Below are positions 37,935 through 48,316 of a DNA stretch of 64,000 nucleotides, one piece after another; the stretch's first letter is position 1, and every line of letters starts with the position of its first letter. The stretch covers positions 62,001 through 126,000 of the forward strand of contig CACJWN010000002.1 of the NCBI GenBank assembly GCA_902597175.1. Direction: 5' to 3'. Made by a program: the position numbers and the translations under genes. This DNA is from an uncultured Pelagibacteraceae bacterium (lineage in GTDB: Bacteria; Pseudomonadota; Alphaproteobacteria; Pelagibacterales; Pelagibacteraceae). Below the pieces are notes generated by a model. The model made no database searches and was not told the origin of the DNA. It saw only the letters and a list, made by a program, of their open reading frames with translations.

Positions 37935-38906
37935 CTATTTTAAACGCAAAATTTTTTTTGCCAGATCATTAGCACTCAACCAAGCACTTTCAACTTTAGA
38001 TCCAATAAACCAATCTGCGCATACTCCAATTCTTGTTTTTCTATCCCAATAACTTTTATAAGGTGATCCTTTTGAATTGTAAGAGTATTTCCAACCATGA
38101 GTTTTCTTAAATATTATTTTATTTTTTTTTACTCCTGTAAAATTGATGAATTTAGATATTAATAAGTTTTCAACTTTATTATTTATTTTATAAATATTTA
38201 TTTTCTTTTTTGCCCATTTTACTGTTGATTGTATTGTCCAAAGACCAACTGATGACCTAAACCTTTTTTTACTATTCTCATAGGCAACCCATGCTAAAAT
38301 ATCATCATTGAATTTGATACTGCTAATTGGAATATCTTTTTGATTTTTAACAGCAATCATAGTTGTTATGTTTGGCTCCATATCTATCTTAAGATTTAAA
38401 ATTTTTTTATTTAGAAATTTTTTGGCTAAAATTTTTAACTGAGGAAAAGGGCATGTAAAAATAATTGACTTTGACTTAATTACTTCATTATTTGTTAATG
38501 TAATTTCCCAAAAATAATTATTATTAAAAATTTTTTTTACCTCGGATTGATATTTTTGATCAATGCTTTTTAAGTAATATTTAGAAATTGCATTATTACC
38601 AATTCTTCCTATGAATTTTTGATTATTATCTTTTTTTTCGAAGGTAAAATCTAAATGGTTACCATCCCAAATTTTTAAAATTTTTTTTTTATTCAGTTGA
38701 TTTATAAAATTTTTAAATTTTTCAGTTTTTGGAGATATATATTGAACGCCATGATCAAAACTTAAATTATCTTTAAATCTTTTGTTTGAAGCTCTCCCAC
38801 CCGGGCCTCTTGCCTTATCAAGTATTTGAACAGAGTATTTTTTTGAAAGAAAGTTGGCTATCGTAGAGCCAGAAATACCTGACCCTATAATACAAAAATC
38901 TAACAT
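37935..38906 (-). CDS. FAD-dependent amine oxidase/renalase-like protein
   Basis: FCIIGSGISGSTIANFLSKKYSVQILDKARGPGGRAS, GVCADWFIGSKVESAWLSANDLA. Confidence 0.83.
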   Translation of the reverse strand: MLDFCIIGSGISGSTIANFLSKKYSVQILDKARGPGGRASNKRFKDNLSFDHGVQYISPKTEKFKNFINQLNKKKILKIWDGNHLDFTFEKKDNNQKFIGRIGNNAISKYYLKSIDQKYQSEVKKIFNNNYFWEITLTNNEVIKSKSIIFTCPFPQLKILAKKFLNKKILNLKIDMEPNITTMIAVKNQKDIPISSIKFNDDILAWVAYENSKKRFRSSVGLWTIQSTVKWAKKKINIYKINNKVENLLISKFINFTGVKKNKIIFKKTHGWKYSYNSKGSPYKSYWDRKTRIGVCADWFIGSKVESAWLSANDLAKKILRLK

Positions 38907-39523
38907 TATAAGAATAAAAACTTATACTTTTCATTTATTGAAAGGACTTCATAGCTTACAAGTCCTCCAATAATTAATTGAATTGAAATTATTAAAATTA
39001 CAAATAAGCCTAGATAACCAAGCCACATATGTTTTTTAATATATTCTGCAAAATAACTTGCAAGAGTGGCTATTAAAAATACAGACAATAATAATCCAAT
39101 AACCATTAAGTGAAAATTACCTTTAGAAGCTGCTACTACTGCAATTGTATTATCAAAACTCAATGTAAGATCTGCAATCAAAACTTGGTAAACACCAACA
39201 CTAAAACTTTTAGTTTCACCTGATTTTAGCTGAGGGGTTTTTATCTTATTTTTACCAAAAAAATCTTGTCTTAAATTATTTATAACCCATAAAAGCAAAA
39301 CTCCGCCTAAGATTTTAATCCAAGCAAATTCAAAAAGATAATTAGCTCCTGATGCAAAAATAATTCTAAACAAGAATGCTGCAGCAACACCCCATGCTAT
39401 AATTTTTCTTCTATTATCTGTTGCAAATCCTGCAGCGATTAAACCTATTATGATCGCGTTATCCGCAGCCATAACTATATCTATTAAGATTATTTGTATT
39501 GAGATAATTACTTGCTCTAACAT
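38906..39523 (-). CDS. TerC/YjbE family integral membrane protein
   Basis: IILIDIVMAADNAIIIGLIAAG, DLTLSFDNTIAVVAASKG. Confidence 0.87.
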   Translation of the reverse strand: MLEQVIISIQIILIDIVMAADNAIIIGLIAAGFATDNRRKIIAWGVAAAFLFRIIFASGANYLFEFAWIKILGGVLLLWVINNLRQDFFGKNKIKTPQLKSGETKSFSVGVYQVLIADLTLSFDNTIAVVAASKGNFHLMVIGLLLSVFLIATLASYFAEYIKKHMWLGYLGLFVILIISIQLIIGGLVSYEVLSINEKYKFLFL

Positions 39524-39570
39524 TCGAGAATCAATGTATATAAGGTTATTAAGATATATTAAAGAATAAA

Positions 39571-40896
39571 ATGGAACTGTTCAAAAGCTCATCAAAATTT
39601 TCAAAAAAACAAATAATTTTGTTGTCCATACCGGTTTTTTTTTCAAACATGGCCATTCCATTAGTAGGAATGGTTGATACGGGCTTGATGGGAAATCTAA
39701 GTGAAACCAAGTATTTGGCTGCAACTAGTATAGCTACATCAGTTATGACAATGATTGTTTGGAGTTTTGGTTTTTTAAGAATGGGGACTGTTGGAATAGT
39801 TGCACAGGCTTATGGTAGAAGTGATTATAGAGAGATAGTAAAAACGATTTTAAGAAATATAGCCCTTGCTCTAATTGCAGCATTTATAATAATTATTTTC
39901 TTCCCGGCTTTAAAAATTGCAATAAGTTATTTTTTTTCTCCTTCTGATGAAACAGAGGTATTAATAAAAACTTATTTAAATGTAAGAATTTTTTCAATTC
40001 CTGCAGAATTAATTATTTATGTTTTAGTGGGTTTTTATCTAGGTATACAAAAAACTAAAATTTCAAGTTTTTTAATAATTGTTCTATCAAGTTTGAATAT
40101 CATTTTTAGTTCAATACTAGTTTTAACATATGATTTAAAAGTTTTTGGTGTAGCTCTAGGAACATTAATTTCAAGTTATATAACCTTAATTATTTTCACA
40201 TTATTTACCTATAATTATATTATTCAAAAATTCAAAGTAATTCCTAAATTTGAAAATTTGGTAGTAAGATCTAAATTACTCAAACTTTTAAATATAAATT
40301 TAGATATTTTTATAAGAACCTTATTTCTCACATTTGCATTTCTGTGGGTAACTTATCTTGGTTCAAAAATTGGAGAAGATTATTTAGCAGTTAATACAAT
40401 ATTAATGCAATTTATTGTTTTATCATCATTCTTCTTAGATGCTTATGCATTTTCCACTGAAGGGATTGTAGGTTTCGCTATAGGGAGAAGGAACCGAAAA
40501 TCTTTTTTAGAAGTTGTAAGAAATTCTATTCAGGTAAGTTTTATCACTGCTATTATTATATCAATAATCTATTTAATTTTTTTCAAAGAAATAATTTATA
40601 TCATTACTGATATTGAGATTTTAAGATTTATTTCTTTTCAACATATCTTATGGGTAATTATAATTCCACCAATTGCATGTTTTTGTTATCAATTAGATGG
40701 AATATTTATCGGAGCATCACAAACAAAAGAAATTAGAAATGCAATGATAGTATCTGTTTTGAGTTATATTGGATTATCGATCTTCTTAACAAAATATCTA
40801 GACAATCACGGTATTTGGTTATCTCTTTTATTATTTATGATATTTAGGTCTTTGACTTTACAATATTATTTTAAAAATATTTTGAAAAAATTCTAA
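39571..40896 (+). CDS. MATE family efflux transporter
   Basis: 441 aa, PVFFSNMAIPLVGMVDTGLMGNL, duplicated 6-TM layout. Confidence 0.9.
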   Translation: MELFKSSSKFSKKQIILLSIPVFFSNMAIPLVGMVDTGLMGNLSETKYLAATSIATSVMTMIVWSFGFLRMGTVGIVAQAYGRSDYREIVKTILRNIALALIAAFIIIIFFPALKIAISYFFSPSDETEVLIKTYLNVRIFSIPAELIIYVLVGFYLGIQKTKISSFLIIVLSSLNIIFSSILVLTYDLKVFGVALGTLISSYITLIIFTLFTYNYIIQKFKVIPKFENLVVRSKLLKLLNINLDIFIRTLFLTFAFLWVTYLGSKIGEDYLAVNTILMQFIVLSSFFLDAYAFSTEGIVGFAIGRRNRKSFLEVVRNSIQVSFITAIIISIIYLIFFKEIIYIITDIEILRFISFQHILWVIIIPPIACFCYQLDGIFIGASQTKEIRNAMIVSVLSYIGLSIFLTKYLDNHGIWLSLLLFMIFRSLTLQYYFKNILKKF

Positions 40897-41760
40897 ATGC
40901 AATTTTTATATAAAATACCGGGTTATATTCTACTCTTATTTGGCGGTTTTTGTTTAAGCTGGGGAGGATTTATTATTAGATCTTTTGAAGAGGCAAGTAT
41001 CTGGCAAATATTATTTTTAAGATCTTTTTTTTTCCTTTTAGCTCTAATAGCTTTTCTTTTAGTAACTTATAAAAAAAATACCTTTAATATTATTAAAGAT
41101 TCCGGCCTTCCAGGTTTATTAGGAGGTTTTGTTTTATCATTTAGCTTTGTTGCTTTTGTTGTTGCAATGAGCAATACAACAGTAGCAAATGTCGTTTTTA
41201 TTATAAGTACTCAAACCATGTTCCTGGCAATATTTGGCTACTTTTATTTAAAAGAAAAAGTTTCTGTAATCGGTTTAATATCAATCCTTCTTGCTATGAG
41301 TGGTATTATTATAATGGTTGGAGACTCTATTTCAGGCGGATCATTATTTGGAAACATAGTGGCGTTAGCAATCCCAATAAATTTTGCGATTTTAGTAATG
41401 ATAATTAGAAAAAATACTAAAGTTGATATGGTTCCGGCAATTTTTTACTCCGGAATATTCAGTTTGATTTACGGTTTTTTCTTAACAGAGTCCTTTGAAT
41501 TCACTAAACATGATCTATGGATGGGTTTTCTTCTTGGAGTTCCGCAATTAGCGGTTAGCTTTATTTGTATAACAATCGGATCAAGAACAGTTGAGTCAGC
41601 AACAGTTGGAATTTTGATGTTGATGGAAACTTTATGTGCGCCTCTTTGGGTATGGTTATTTTTAAATGAAATTCCTCCAATTAGTGTATTTATAGGTGGC
41701 GCAGTCATTATTTCGGCAATAATATTGAAGAGTTTTGATAAAAAACATAGCAAGACTTGA
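40897..41760 (+). CDS. EamA/DMT family transporter
   Basis: Ten TM layout, LRSFFFLLALIAF, TTVANVVFIISTQTMFLAIFGYFYLKEKVS. Confidence 0.87.
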   Translation: MQFLYKIPGYILLLFGGFCLSWGGFIIRSFEEASIWQILFLRSFFFLLALIAFLLVTYKKNTFNIIKDSGLPGLLGGFVLSFSFVAFVVAMSNTTVANVVFIISTQTMFLAIFGYFYLKEKVSVIGLISILLAMSGIIIMVGDSISGGSLFGNIVALAIPINFAILVMIIRKNTKVDMVPAIFYSGIFSLIYGFFLTESFEFTKHDLWMGFLLGVPQLAVSFICITIGSRTVESATVGILMLMETLCAPLWVWLFLNEIPPISVFIGGAVIISAIILKSFDKKHSKT

Positions 41761-41790
41761 ATAATTTGCATTTGACTTTTTACTGTATTT

Positions 41791-41950
41791 AGAGGAAAGT
41801 CCTCTGCGTAACGGGAGAGACCATTTAGGCGCCGAAGGAGCAACCACCCCGGAAACTCTCAGGCAAAAGGACCGTTACCGTAATAACTCTGGAAAGCAGG
41901 CGAAAGCCTCACCGAAGGATTAAATCTCTCAGGTACATAGACAGATGGGG
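41791..41950 (+). ncRNA. Tandem glycine riboswitch upstream of gcvT
   Basis: Aptamer 1 ACGGGAGAGA...GGCGCCGAAGGAGCAA...GGAAACTCTCAGGCAAAAGGACCGTTAC (P1 GTAACGG/CCGTTAC, 41808-41878). Aptamer 2 CTCTGGAAAGCAGGCGAAAGCCTCACCGAAGGATTAAATCTCTCAGGTACATAGACAGATGGGG. Confidence 0.95.
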
Positions 41951-41966
41951 TTAGATAAGAGTTATT

Positions 41967-43061
41967 ATGGAAGTACAAAAAACAGCTTTATACAACTATC
42001 ATAAAAATTTAGGAGCAAAGTTTGTTCCTTTCGCTGGCTATGAAATGCCTATTCAATATAAAGATGGTATTGTTAAAGAACATATTTCTACAAGGACACA
42101 CGCTGGTTTTTTTGATGTCTCACATATGGGGCAATTTTTTTTAGAAGGTGATGAAACATTAATAGAGTCATTAGAGAAGATTATACCAGCAGATTTAAAA
42201 AATTTGAAAATTAATCATTCAAAGTATTCTTTTTTACTAAATAATGAAGGTGGAATAATTGATGATTTAATTATCACGAGAACAGAAAAAGGTTTTTGTA
42301 TAATCTTAAACGCAGCTTGTAAGGAAAATGATATAAAACAAATTTCTCAATTTTTAAAAAAACATCATAAACATCTTTTAAACAACGATTTATCTTTAAT
42401 AGCGTTACAAGGACCTAAATCTGTAGAGATTTTAGAAAAATTAATTCCAGGCGTTGCTAATTTAAAATTTATGACAGGAAACAATTTTGAGTATGAAAGT
42501 GAAAATCTATATGTAACAAGATCTGGATATACGGGTGAAGATGGTTTTGAAATCTCAATTTCTAACACAAAAGTTGAAAAGCTCATCGATTTCTTAATTT
42601 CAAATGAAGTTAAACCGATAGGTTTGGGAGCTAGAGATACATTAAGATTAGAGGCAGGTCTGTGTTTATATGGTCATGATTTAAATGAAAAAATAAATCC
42701 AGTGGAGGCTAATTTAAAATGGGCTATAGCAAAAAAAAGGAAAGAAGTTGGCGGCTTTAATGGATGGGAAAAAATAAAAAATTTATTAGCAAACGGAAGT
42801 GAAAAAATTAGAGTTGGTATAAAGCCAGATGGAAAAGTTATAGCTAGAGAAAATACGAAAATCTTTTCGACAGATAGTAATGAAATAGGATTCGTTACTA
42901 GCGGTACTTTTGGCCCGAGTGTGAACGCTCCAGTTGCAATGGGATATGTTAAATCAGAGTTTTCTGAGGTAGGTACACCTATTCAGCTTGAAGTAAGAGG
43001 AAAAAAATATGGGGGTAAGATTTCTGAACTTCCATTTTATAAAAAAAGTTATGTTAAATAA
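41967..43061 (+). CDS. gcvT: Glycine cleavage system T protein (aminomethyltransferase)
   Basis: LGAKFVPFAGYEMPIQY, FDVSHMGQ, GLGARDTLRLEAGLCLYGHDL. Confidence 0.96.
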   Translation: MEVQKTALYNYHKNLGAKFVPFAGYEMPIQYKDGIVKEHISTRTHAGFFDVSHMGQFFLEGDETLIESLEKIIPADLKNLKINHSKYSFLLNNEGGIIDDLIITRTEKGFCIILNAACKENDIKQISQFLKKHHKHLLNNDLSLIALQGPKSVEILEKLIPGVANLKFMTGNNFEYESENLYVTRSGYTGEDGFEISISNTKVEKLIDFLISNEVKPIGLGARDTLRLEAGLCLYGHDLNEKINPVEANLKWAIAKKRKEVGGFNGWEKIKNLLANGSEKIRVGIKPDGKVIARENTKIFSTDSNEIGFVTSGTFGPSVNAPVAMGYVKSEFSEVGTPIQLEVRGKKYGGKISELPFYKKSYVK

Positions 43062-43073
43062 GGAGAAACAAAT

Positions 43074-43454
43074 ATGAGTGAAAAAAAATTTTCAAAAAAA
43101 CATGAATGGGTTTCACTAGATGGAGACATTGCTACAGTAGGAATAACTAAGCATGCAACAGAAATGCTCGGTGACATTGTTTTTGTGGAGGTTCCTGATG
43201 CAGGTAAAGCTGTAGAAAAAGAAGGTCAAGCAGCTGTTGTAGAGTCAACTAAAGCCGCGAGTGATGTTTATTCTCCTATTTCTGGAGAAATTACTGAGGG
43301 AAATAAAGCAATTGCAGATGATCCCGGGAGCGTAAATACTGACCCTGAAGGTGCTAGCTGGTTTTTTAAGTTAAAGATAAAAGATAAAGGTGAGTATGAC
43401 TCTCTAATGTCAAAAGACGAATATGATAAATTTTGTAAGGAGAACCCTAGCTAA
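43074..43454 (+). CDS. gcvH: Glycine cleavage system H protein
   Basis: [36 protein letters not shown] lipoyl-lysine motif. Confidence 0.96.
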   Translation: MSEKKFSKKHEWVSLDGDIATVGITKHATEMLGDIVFVEVPDAGKAVEKEGQAAVVESTKAASDVYSPISGEITEGNKAIADDPGSVNTDPEGASWFFKLKIKDKGEYDSLMSKDEYDKFCKENPS

Positions 43455-46322
43455 ATGATTGATGATAATTCAAAAGAATTTATTAAAAGACATATTGGTC
43501 CTTCTAAAGAAGATCAGTCCAAAATGTTGCAATATGTTGGGTATAAATCATTAGAGGATCTAATGAGCAATACTGTACCTGAAAAAATCTTATTAAAAGA
43601 TGATCTTAAAATTGATCAGCCAATGTCAGAGAACGATGCTTTAAAAAAATTAAAATCTATATCTAAAAAAAATAAAATTTTTAAAAATTTTATTGGAATG
43701 GGATACTATAATTCTATTACACCTAATGTAATTCTTAGAAATATTTTAGAAAATCCAGGATGGTATACATCTTATACACCTTACCAACCTGAAGTGGCGC
43801 AAGGTCGTCTTGAAATGCTTTTAAATTTTCAACAATCAATAATTGACTTAACGGGCATGGATATAGCTAATGCTTCTTTGTTAGACGAAGCAACAGCAAC
43901 AGCAGAGGCAGTAGGATTAAGCCAGAGATTAGATAAGACAAATTCAAAAAAAATATTTATTTCAAGCAATTGCAATCCTCAGACAATTGATCTCATAAAG
44001 ACTAGAACAAATCCTTTTGGTTTAGAATTGATCATTGGTGACGAAAAAAAAGAACTTTCAAAAATTAATGAAGATATAATTTGTGGTGTTTTATCTTATC
44101 CGGGAACTTTAGGTGAGATAAACGATCCTAGTGAAAGCATCAGTCAAATTCACAAAAAAAACGGCAAAGCTATTTTGGTTTGTGACTTATTGGCTTTAGC
44201 TAGATTAAAAACTCCAGCTGAACTTGGAGCTGATATTGCTGTCGGTAGTGCTCAAAGATTTGGTATCCCAATGGGATACGGCGGGCCCCACGCAGCGTTT
44301 TTTGCTACTAAGGAAGAATTCAAAAGATCAATGCCTGGAAGAATTATAGGCGTTTCAAAAGATAAACACGGAAAAAAGGCTTACAGACTTTCTTTACAAA
44401 CTAGGGAGCAACACATTAGAAGAGATAAAGCAACAAGCAATATTTGCACTGCTCAAGCATTGCTAGCTATCATTTCTGCTGCCTTTGCGATTTATCATGG
44501 ACCTGAAGGAATACTTAAAATAGCGAATAGAACTTCTAAATTAGCTAAAATCTTCGCTGATAACATTAAAACAGGTGGTTACAAGATTTTATCAGATCAT
44601 TTCTTCGATACCGTCACAATTAATACTAGTGAAAAAACAAATTCTATTTTTGAGGCTGCACTAAAAGAGAATATAAACCTAAGAAAAGTTGATAAAGATC
44701 ATTTATCAGTTGCTTTTGATGAAGCAAAAAAGCTTGATGATGTTAATTTACTTTTAAAGTTGTTTGGAGTTTCTAAAATTATTAAACAAGATGTAAAGGT
44801 TGAACTAGATAATCTTCCAAAAAATCTTTTAAGAACTTCAAAATACTTAACACATCCAGTTTTTAACAAATACCATTCCGAAACTGAGATGCTAAGATAC
44901 TTAAAGAAACTAGAAGATTGCGATATTGCGCTCAATAGATCAATGATTGCTTTAGGATCTTGTACAATGAAGCTAAATGCAACAGCAGAATTAATTCCCA
45001 TTACCTGGAAAGAGTTTTCACTTCCACATCCATTTGTTCCTACAAATCAAATGGAAGGCTATAAAATTCTCTTTAATGATCTAATAAATGATCTTAAAGA
45101 AATTACTGGATATGACGCAGTTTCTTTACAGCCAAACTCAGGGGCTCAAGGAGAGTACGCAGGTTTAATGACTATAAGAAAATTCCATAAAAATAATAAA
45201 CAAGAAAATCGTAACGTCTGTCTAATTCCAGACTCAGCTCATGGGACTAACCCAGCAAGTGCACAAATGTGTGGGATGAAAGTCGTTGTAGTTAATTGTG
45301 ATGAAGATGGAAACGTCGATATAGACGATCTTAAAAATAAAGCTGAAAAACACTCAAAAGATTTAGCTGCTTTAATGGTAACTTACCCCTCTACGCATGG
45401 AGTATTCGAGGAAAAAATCATGGATATTTGTGAAGTTATTCATAAGCACGGTGGACAAGTCTATATGGATGGAGCCAATCTAAACGCACTTGTAGGTGTT
45501 GCAAAGCCAGGGAAATTTGGACCAGATGTTTGTCATATTAATTTACATAAAACATTTTGTATACCTCACGGTGGAGGCGGACCAGGAATGGGCCCAATCG
45601 CTTGTGCTAAGCATCTAGCTGATTTTTTACCAACACACGAAATTATAAAAGAGGCAGGGCCTAAGAATGGAATGGGGGCTGTATCAGCTGCACCTTGGGG
45701 TAGTTCAAGTATACTTCCAATATCTTGGATGTATATAAAGATGATGGGTGCTGAAGGATTGAAAAAAGCCTCACAAGTTTCAATTTTAAATGCGAATTAT
45801 ATTTCAAAAAAATTATCCAAAGATTACAAAGTTCTTTACACTGGTAAAAATGGAAATGTTGCACATGAATGCATAATTGATATCCGACCAATTAAAGCAA
45901 GTTCAGGTATCTCTGAGGAGGATTTAGCAAAAAGACTGATTGACTTTGGCTATCATGCTCCAACAATGTCATGGCCTGTTGCTGGTACAATTATGATTGA
46001 GCCAACTGAAAGTGAAAATTTGGAGGAGATTGATAAGTTTTGTAATGCACTTATAAAAATTAAAAAAGAAATAAATTTAGTGGAGTCATCAAAGTTTGAC
46101 AAAACAGATAACCCGCTGAAAAATGCTCCTCATACTTATGTTGAGTTAGCTTCCAGTGAGTGGAAACATGCTTATTCAAGAGAGGAAGCAGCTTTTCCAA
46201 CTGAGTATGTAAAAAATAATAAATATTGGGCACCCGTTGCTAGAGTAGATAACGTTTTTGGAGATAGAAATTTAGTATGTTCATGTCCTTCAATGGATGA
46301 ATATAAAGATGAAGCTGCTTAA
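43455..46322 (+). CDS. gcvP: Glycine dehydrogenase (decarboxylating), single-chain P protein
   Basis: 955 aa; FIKRHIGPSKEDQ, YQPEVAQGRLEMLLNFQ, NLHKTFCIPHGGGGPGMGPI PLP-lysine motif. Confidence 0.97.
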   Translation: MIDDNSKEFIKRHIGPSKEDQSKMLQYVGYKSLEDLMSNTVPEKILLKDDLKIDQPMSENDALKKLKSISKKNKIFKNFIGMGYYNSITPNVILRNILENPGWYTSYTPYQPEVAQGRLEMLLNFQQSIIDLTGMDIANASLLDEATATAEAVGLSQRLDKTNSKKIFISSNCNPQTIDLIKTRTNPFGLELIIGDEKKELSKINEDIICGVLSYPGTLGEINDPSESISQIHKKNGKAILVCDLLALARLKTPAELGADIAVGSAQRFGIPMGYGGPHAAFFATKEEFKRSMPGRIIGVSKDKHGKKAYRLSLQTREQHIRRDKATSNICTAQALLAIISAAFAIYHGPEGILKIANRTSKLAKIFADNIKTGGYKILSDHFFDTVTINTSEKTNSIFEAALKENINLRKVDKDHLSVAFDEAKKLDDVNLLLKLFGVSKIIKQDVKVELDNLPKNLLRTSKYLTHPVFNKYHSETEMLRYLKKLEDCDIALNRSMIALGSCTMKLNATAELIPITWKEFSLPHPFVPTNQMEGYKILFNDLINDLKEITGYDAVSLQPNSGAQGEYAGLMTIRKFHKNNKQENRNVCLIPDSAHGTNPASAQMCGMKVVVVNCDEDGNVDIDDLKNKAEKHSKDLAALMVTYPSTHGVFEEKIMDICEVIHKHGGQVYMDGANLNALVGVAKPGKFGPDVCHINLHKTFCIPHGGGGPGMGPIACAKHLADFLPTHEIIKEAGPKNGMGAVSAAPWGSSSILPISWMYIKMMGAEGLKKASQVSILNANYISKKLSKDYKVLYTGKNGNVAHECIIDIRPIKASSGISEEDLAKRLIDFGYHAPTMSWPVAGTIMIEPTESENLEEIDKFCNALIKIKKEINLVESSKFDKTDNPLKNAPHTYVELASSEWKHAYSREEAAFPTEYVKNNKYWAPVARVDNVFGDRNLVCSCPSMDEYKDEAA

Positions 46323-46331
46323 TCTCTTTTA

Positions 46332-47558
46332 ATGAAAATCGCTGTTATCGGCTCAGGTATCTCAGGATTATCTTGCGCATATTTTCTCTCAAAAAAATAT
46401 AAAGTTGATCTATATGAAAAAGAAGATCACTTTGGAGGTCATTCTTTTACCTACGAGATAAAAGAAGATGATAAGATTGTTCCAGTAGATCTAGGCTTTA
46501 TTGTTTTTAATGAAGTTACTTATCCAAATTTAGTAAATTTTTTTAATGAATTAAAAGTTCCTTATGAAAAAAGCGATATGTCATTTTCTGTATCAATTAA
46601 GAATAGTAATGTTGAATATAGCGGAAGTGGTTTAGGAGGTATTTTTGCTAATAAATTAAATCTTCTTAATTTAAAATTTTTATATATGATTAGAGAGATA
46701 ATTTCATTTTATAAAACTGCTCCAAAATTACTTGAAAGTGAAATTAAAGAGGAAACTCTTGGCAGTTTCCTTAATAAAAAAAAGTTATCAAATTACTTCA
46801 TTGAGTATCACTTAATCCCCATGGTTGCTGCTATCTGGTCAATGCCTTTTAATAAAGCAAAGGAAATGCCATTAAAATTTTTTTTAAATTTTTTTACTAA
46901 CCATGGTTTATTTAAATTCAAAAATAGACCGCAATGGTACACAGTTTCAAATAGAAGTAGATCTTATGTAAAAAAAGTAACAGAGAAAATTAGTGGAGAA
47001 ATTTTTAAAAATTATAAAGTGGATAAGTTAATTAGAAGCGATGACAATATCAGAGTAATTATTGGCAATGAATATGTTGACTATGATCAAGTAGTGCTAG
47101 CTTCCCATGCAGACCAAAGTTTAAGAATGATAGAAAAACCAACGGAACAAGAAAAAGATATATTGGAAAAATTTAATTACGTGAAGAATGAGGCTTACTT
47201 ACATACTGATAAGAGATTAATGCCTCATAAAAAAAGGGCTTGGTCTAGTTGGAATTCTGTTTCAAACGGTGAAAAGACATGCATTACCTATTGGTTAAAT
47301 AAACTACAAAATTTAGATACATCTAAAGACTATTTTTTAACTTTAAACCCTATTTGTAAAATTAATGAAAATTCTGTTATAAAAAAAGTTGATTTTACAC
47401 ACCCATATTTGAATTCAAAAAATACCGCGCTTCAAAAAGATCTAAGATTAATACAAGGAAAAAAAAGGACTTGGTTTTGTGGAAGTTATTTTGGTTACGG
47501 ATTTCATGAAGATGGACTAAAATCATCTATAGATTTAATAAAAAACTTTAAGATTTGA
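46332..47558 (+). CDS. NAD(P)/FAD-dependent oxidoreductase (amine oxidase-like)
   Basis: KIAVIGSGISGLSCAYFLSKKYKVDLYEKEDHFGGHS; start of a DUF1365/Cfa cluster. Confidence 0.87.
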   Translation: MKIAVIGSGISGLSCAYFLSKKYKVDLYEKEDHFGGHSFTYEIKEDDKIVPVDLGFIVFNEVTYPNLVNFFNELKVPYEKSDMSFSVSIKNSNVEYSGSGLGGIFANKLNLLNLKFLYMIREIISFYKTAPKLLESEIKEETLGSFLNKKKLSNYFIEYHLIPMVAAIWSMPFNKAKEMPLKFFLNFFTNHGLFKFKNRPQWYTVSNRSRSYVKKVTEKISGEIFKNYKVDKLIRSDDNIRVIIGNEYVDYDQVVLASHADQSLRMIEKPTEQEKDILEKFNYVKNEAYLHTDKRLMPHKKRAWSSWNSVSNGEKTCITYWLNKLQNLDTSKDYFLTLNPICKINENSVIKKVDFTHPYLNSKNTALQKDLRLIQGKKRTWFCGSYFGYGFHEDGLKSSIDLIKNFKI

Positions 47559-48316
47559 TGAATTCCTGCATTTACAACGGTGAAGTAACTCATACAAGAT
47601 TTAAACCTGTAAGACATTTTTTAAAATATAAAACTTTTTCATTATTAATTGATTTAGATGAAATTAATCAACTAGACAGTTCAATAAATATTTTCTCTCA
47701 TAATAAGTTTAACATTTTCAGCTTTTACGACAAAGATCATGGAGAACGCGACGGAAGTGATTTAAAAGAGTGGGTTCTTAAAAACATTAGTAAGTTCAAA
47801 ATAAAAGGTGAAATTAATAAAGTTAAAATACTTTGTTATCCAAGAATTTTTGGTTATGTGTTCAACCCTTTAAGTATTTTTTACTGCTACGAGGATAATA
47901 AATTAAAGGCGATTTTTTATGAGGTAAAAAATACTTTTAATGAGCAGCATACATACATTTTTAAAATAAAAGATAACGAGGAAATAGCTCAAAAATGCAA
48001 AAAAAAGTTTTACGTATCGCCATTTATGGATATGGAAACTTACTATAATTTTAAATTAATAAATCCCAATGATAAACTCTCAGTTTTTATTAAACAAACA
48101 GACTCGATAGGAACAGTTTTAACAGCCACCCAAACAGGAGAGAAAAAAGAATTTAATTCGAAACAACTCATTTTTAACTTTTTTAAGTATCCGTTAATGA
48201 CAATTAAGATTATTAGTTCGATACATTTTGAAGCATTACTTTTATGGAAAAAAGGGGCAATATATAGAAAAAGAAATACTAAATTAAAGAACAATCTAAG
48301 TTACGAAGAATATTAA
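47555..48316 (+). CDS. DUF1365 family protein
   Basis: YNGEVTHTRFKPVRHFLKYKTFSLLIDL, YPRIFGYVFNPLSIFYCY, PFMDMETYYNF. Confidence 0.9.
   Translation: MMNSCIYNGEVTHTRFKPVRHFLKYKTFSLLIDLDEINQLDSSINIFSHNKFNIFSFYDKDHGERDGSDLKEWVLKNISKFKIKGEINKVKILCYPRIFGYVFNPLSIFYCYEDNKLKAIFYEVKNTFNEQHTYIFKIKDNEEIAQKCKKKFYVSPFMDMETYYNFKLINPNDKLSVFIKQTDSIGTVLTATQTGEKKEFNSKQLIFNFFKYPLMTIKIISSIHFEALLLWKKGAIYRKRNTKLKNNLSYEEY

Noticed and set aside
41469-41847. Minus-strand ORFs overlapping the eamA end and the glycine riboswitch
   Set aside because: They overlap a confident CDS and a structured RNA on the other strand; no protein-family signal.
44699-45001. 100-aa minus-strand ORF inside gcvP
   Set aside because: Antisense to a confident gcvP; Ser/Phe-rich mirror translation.
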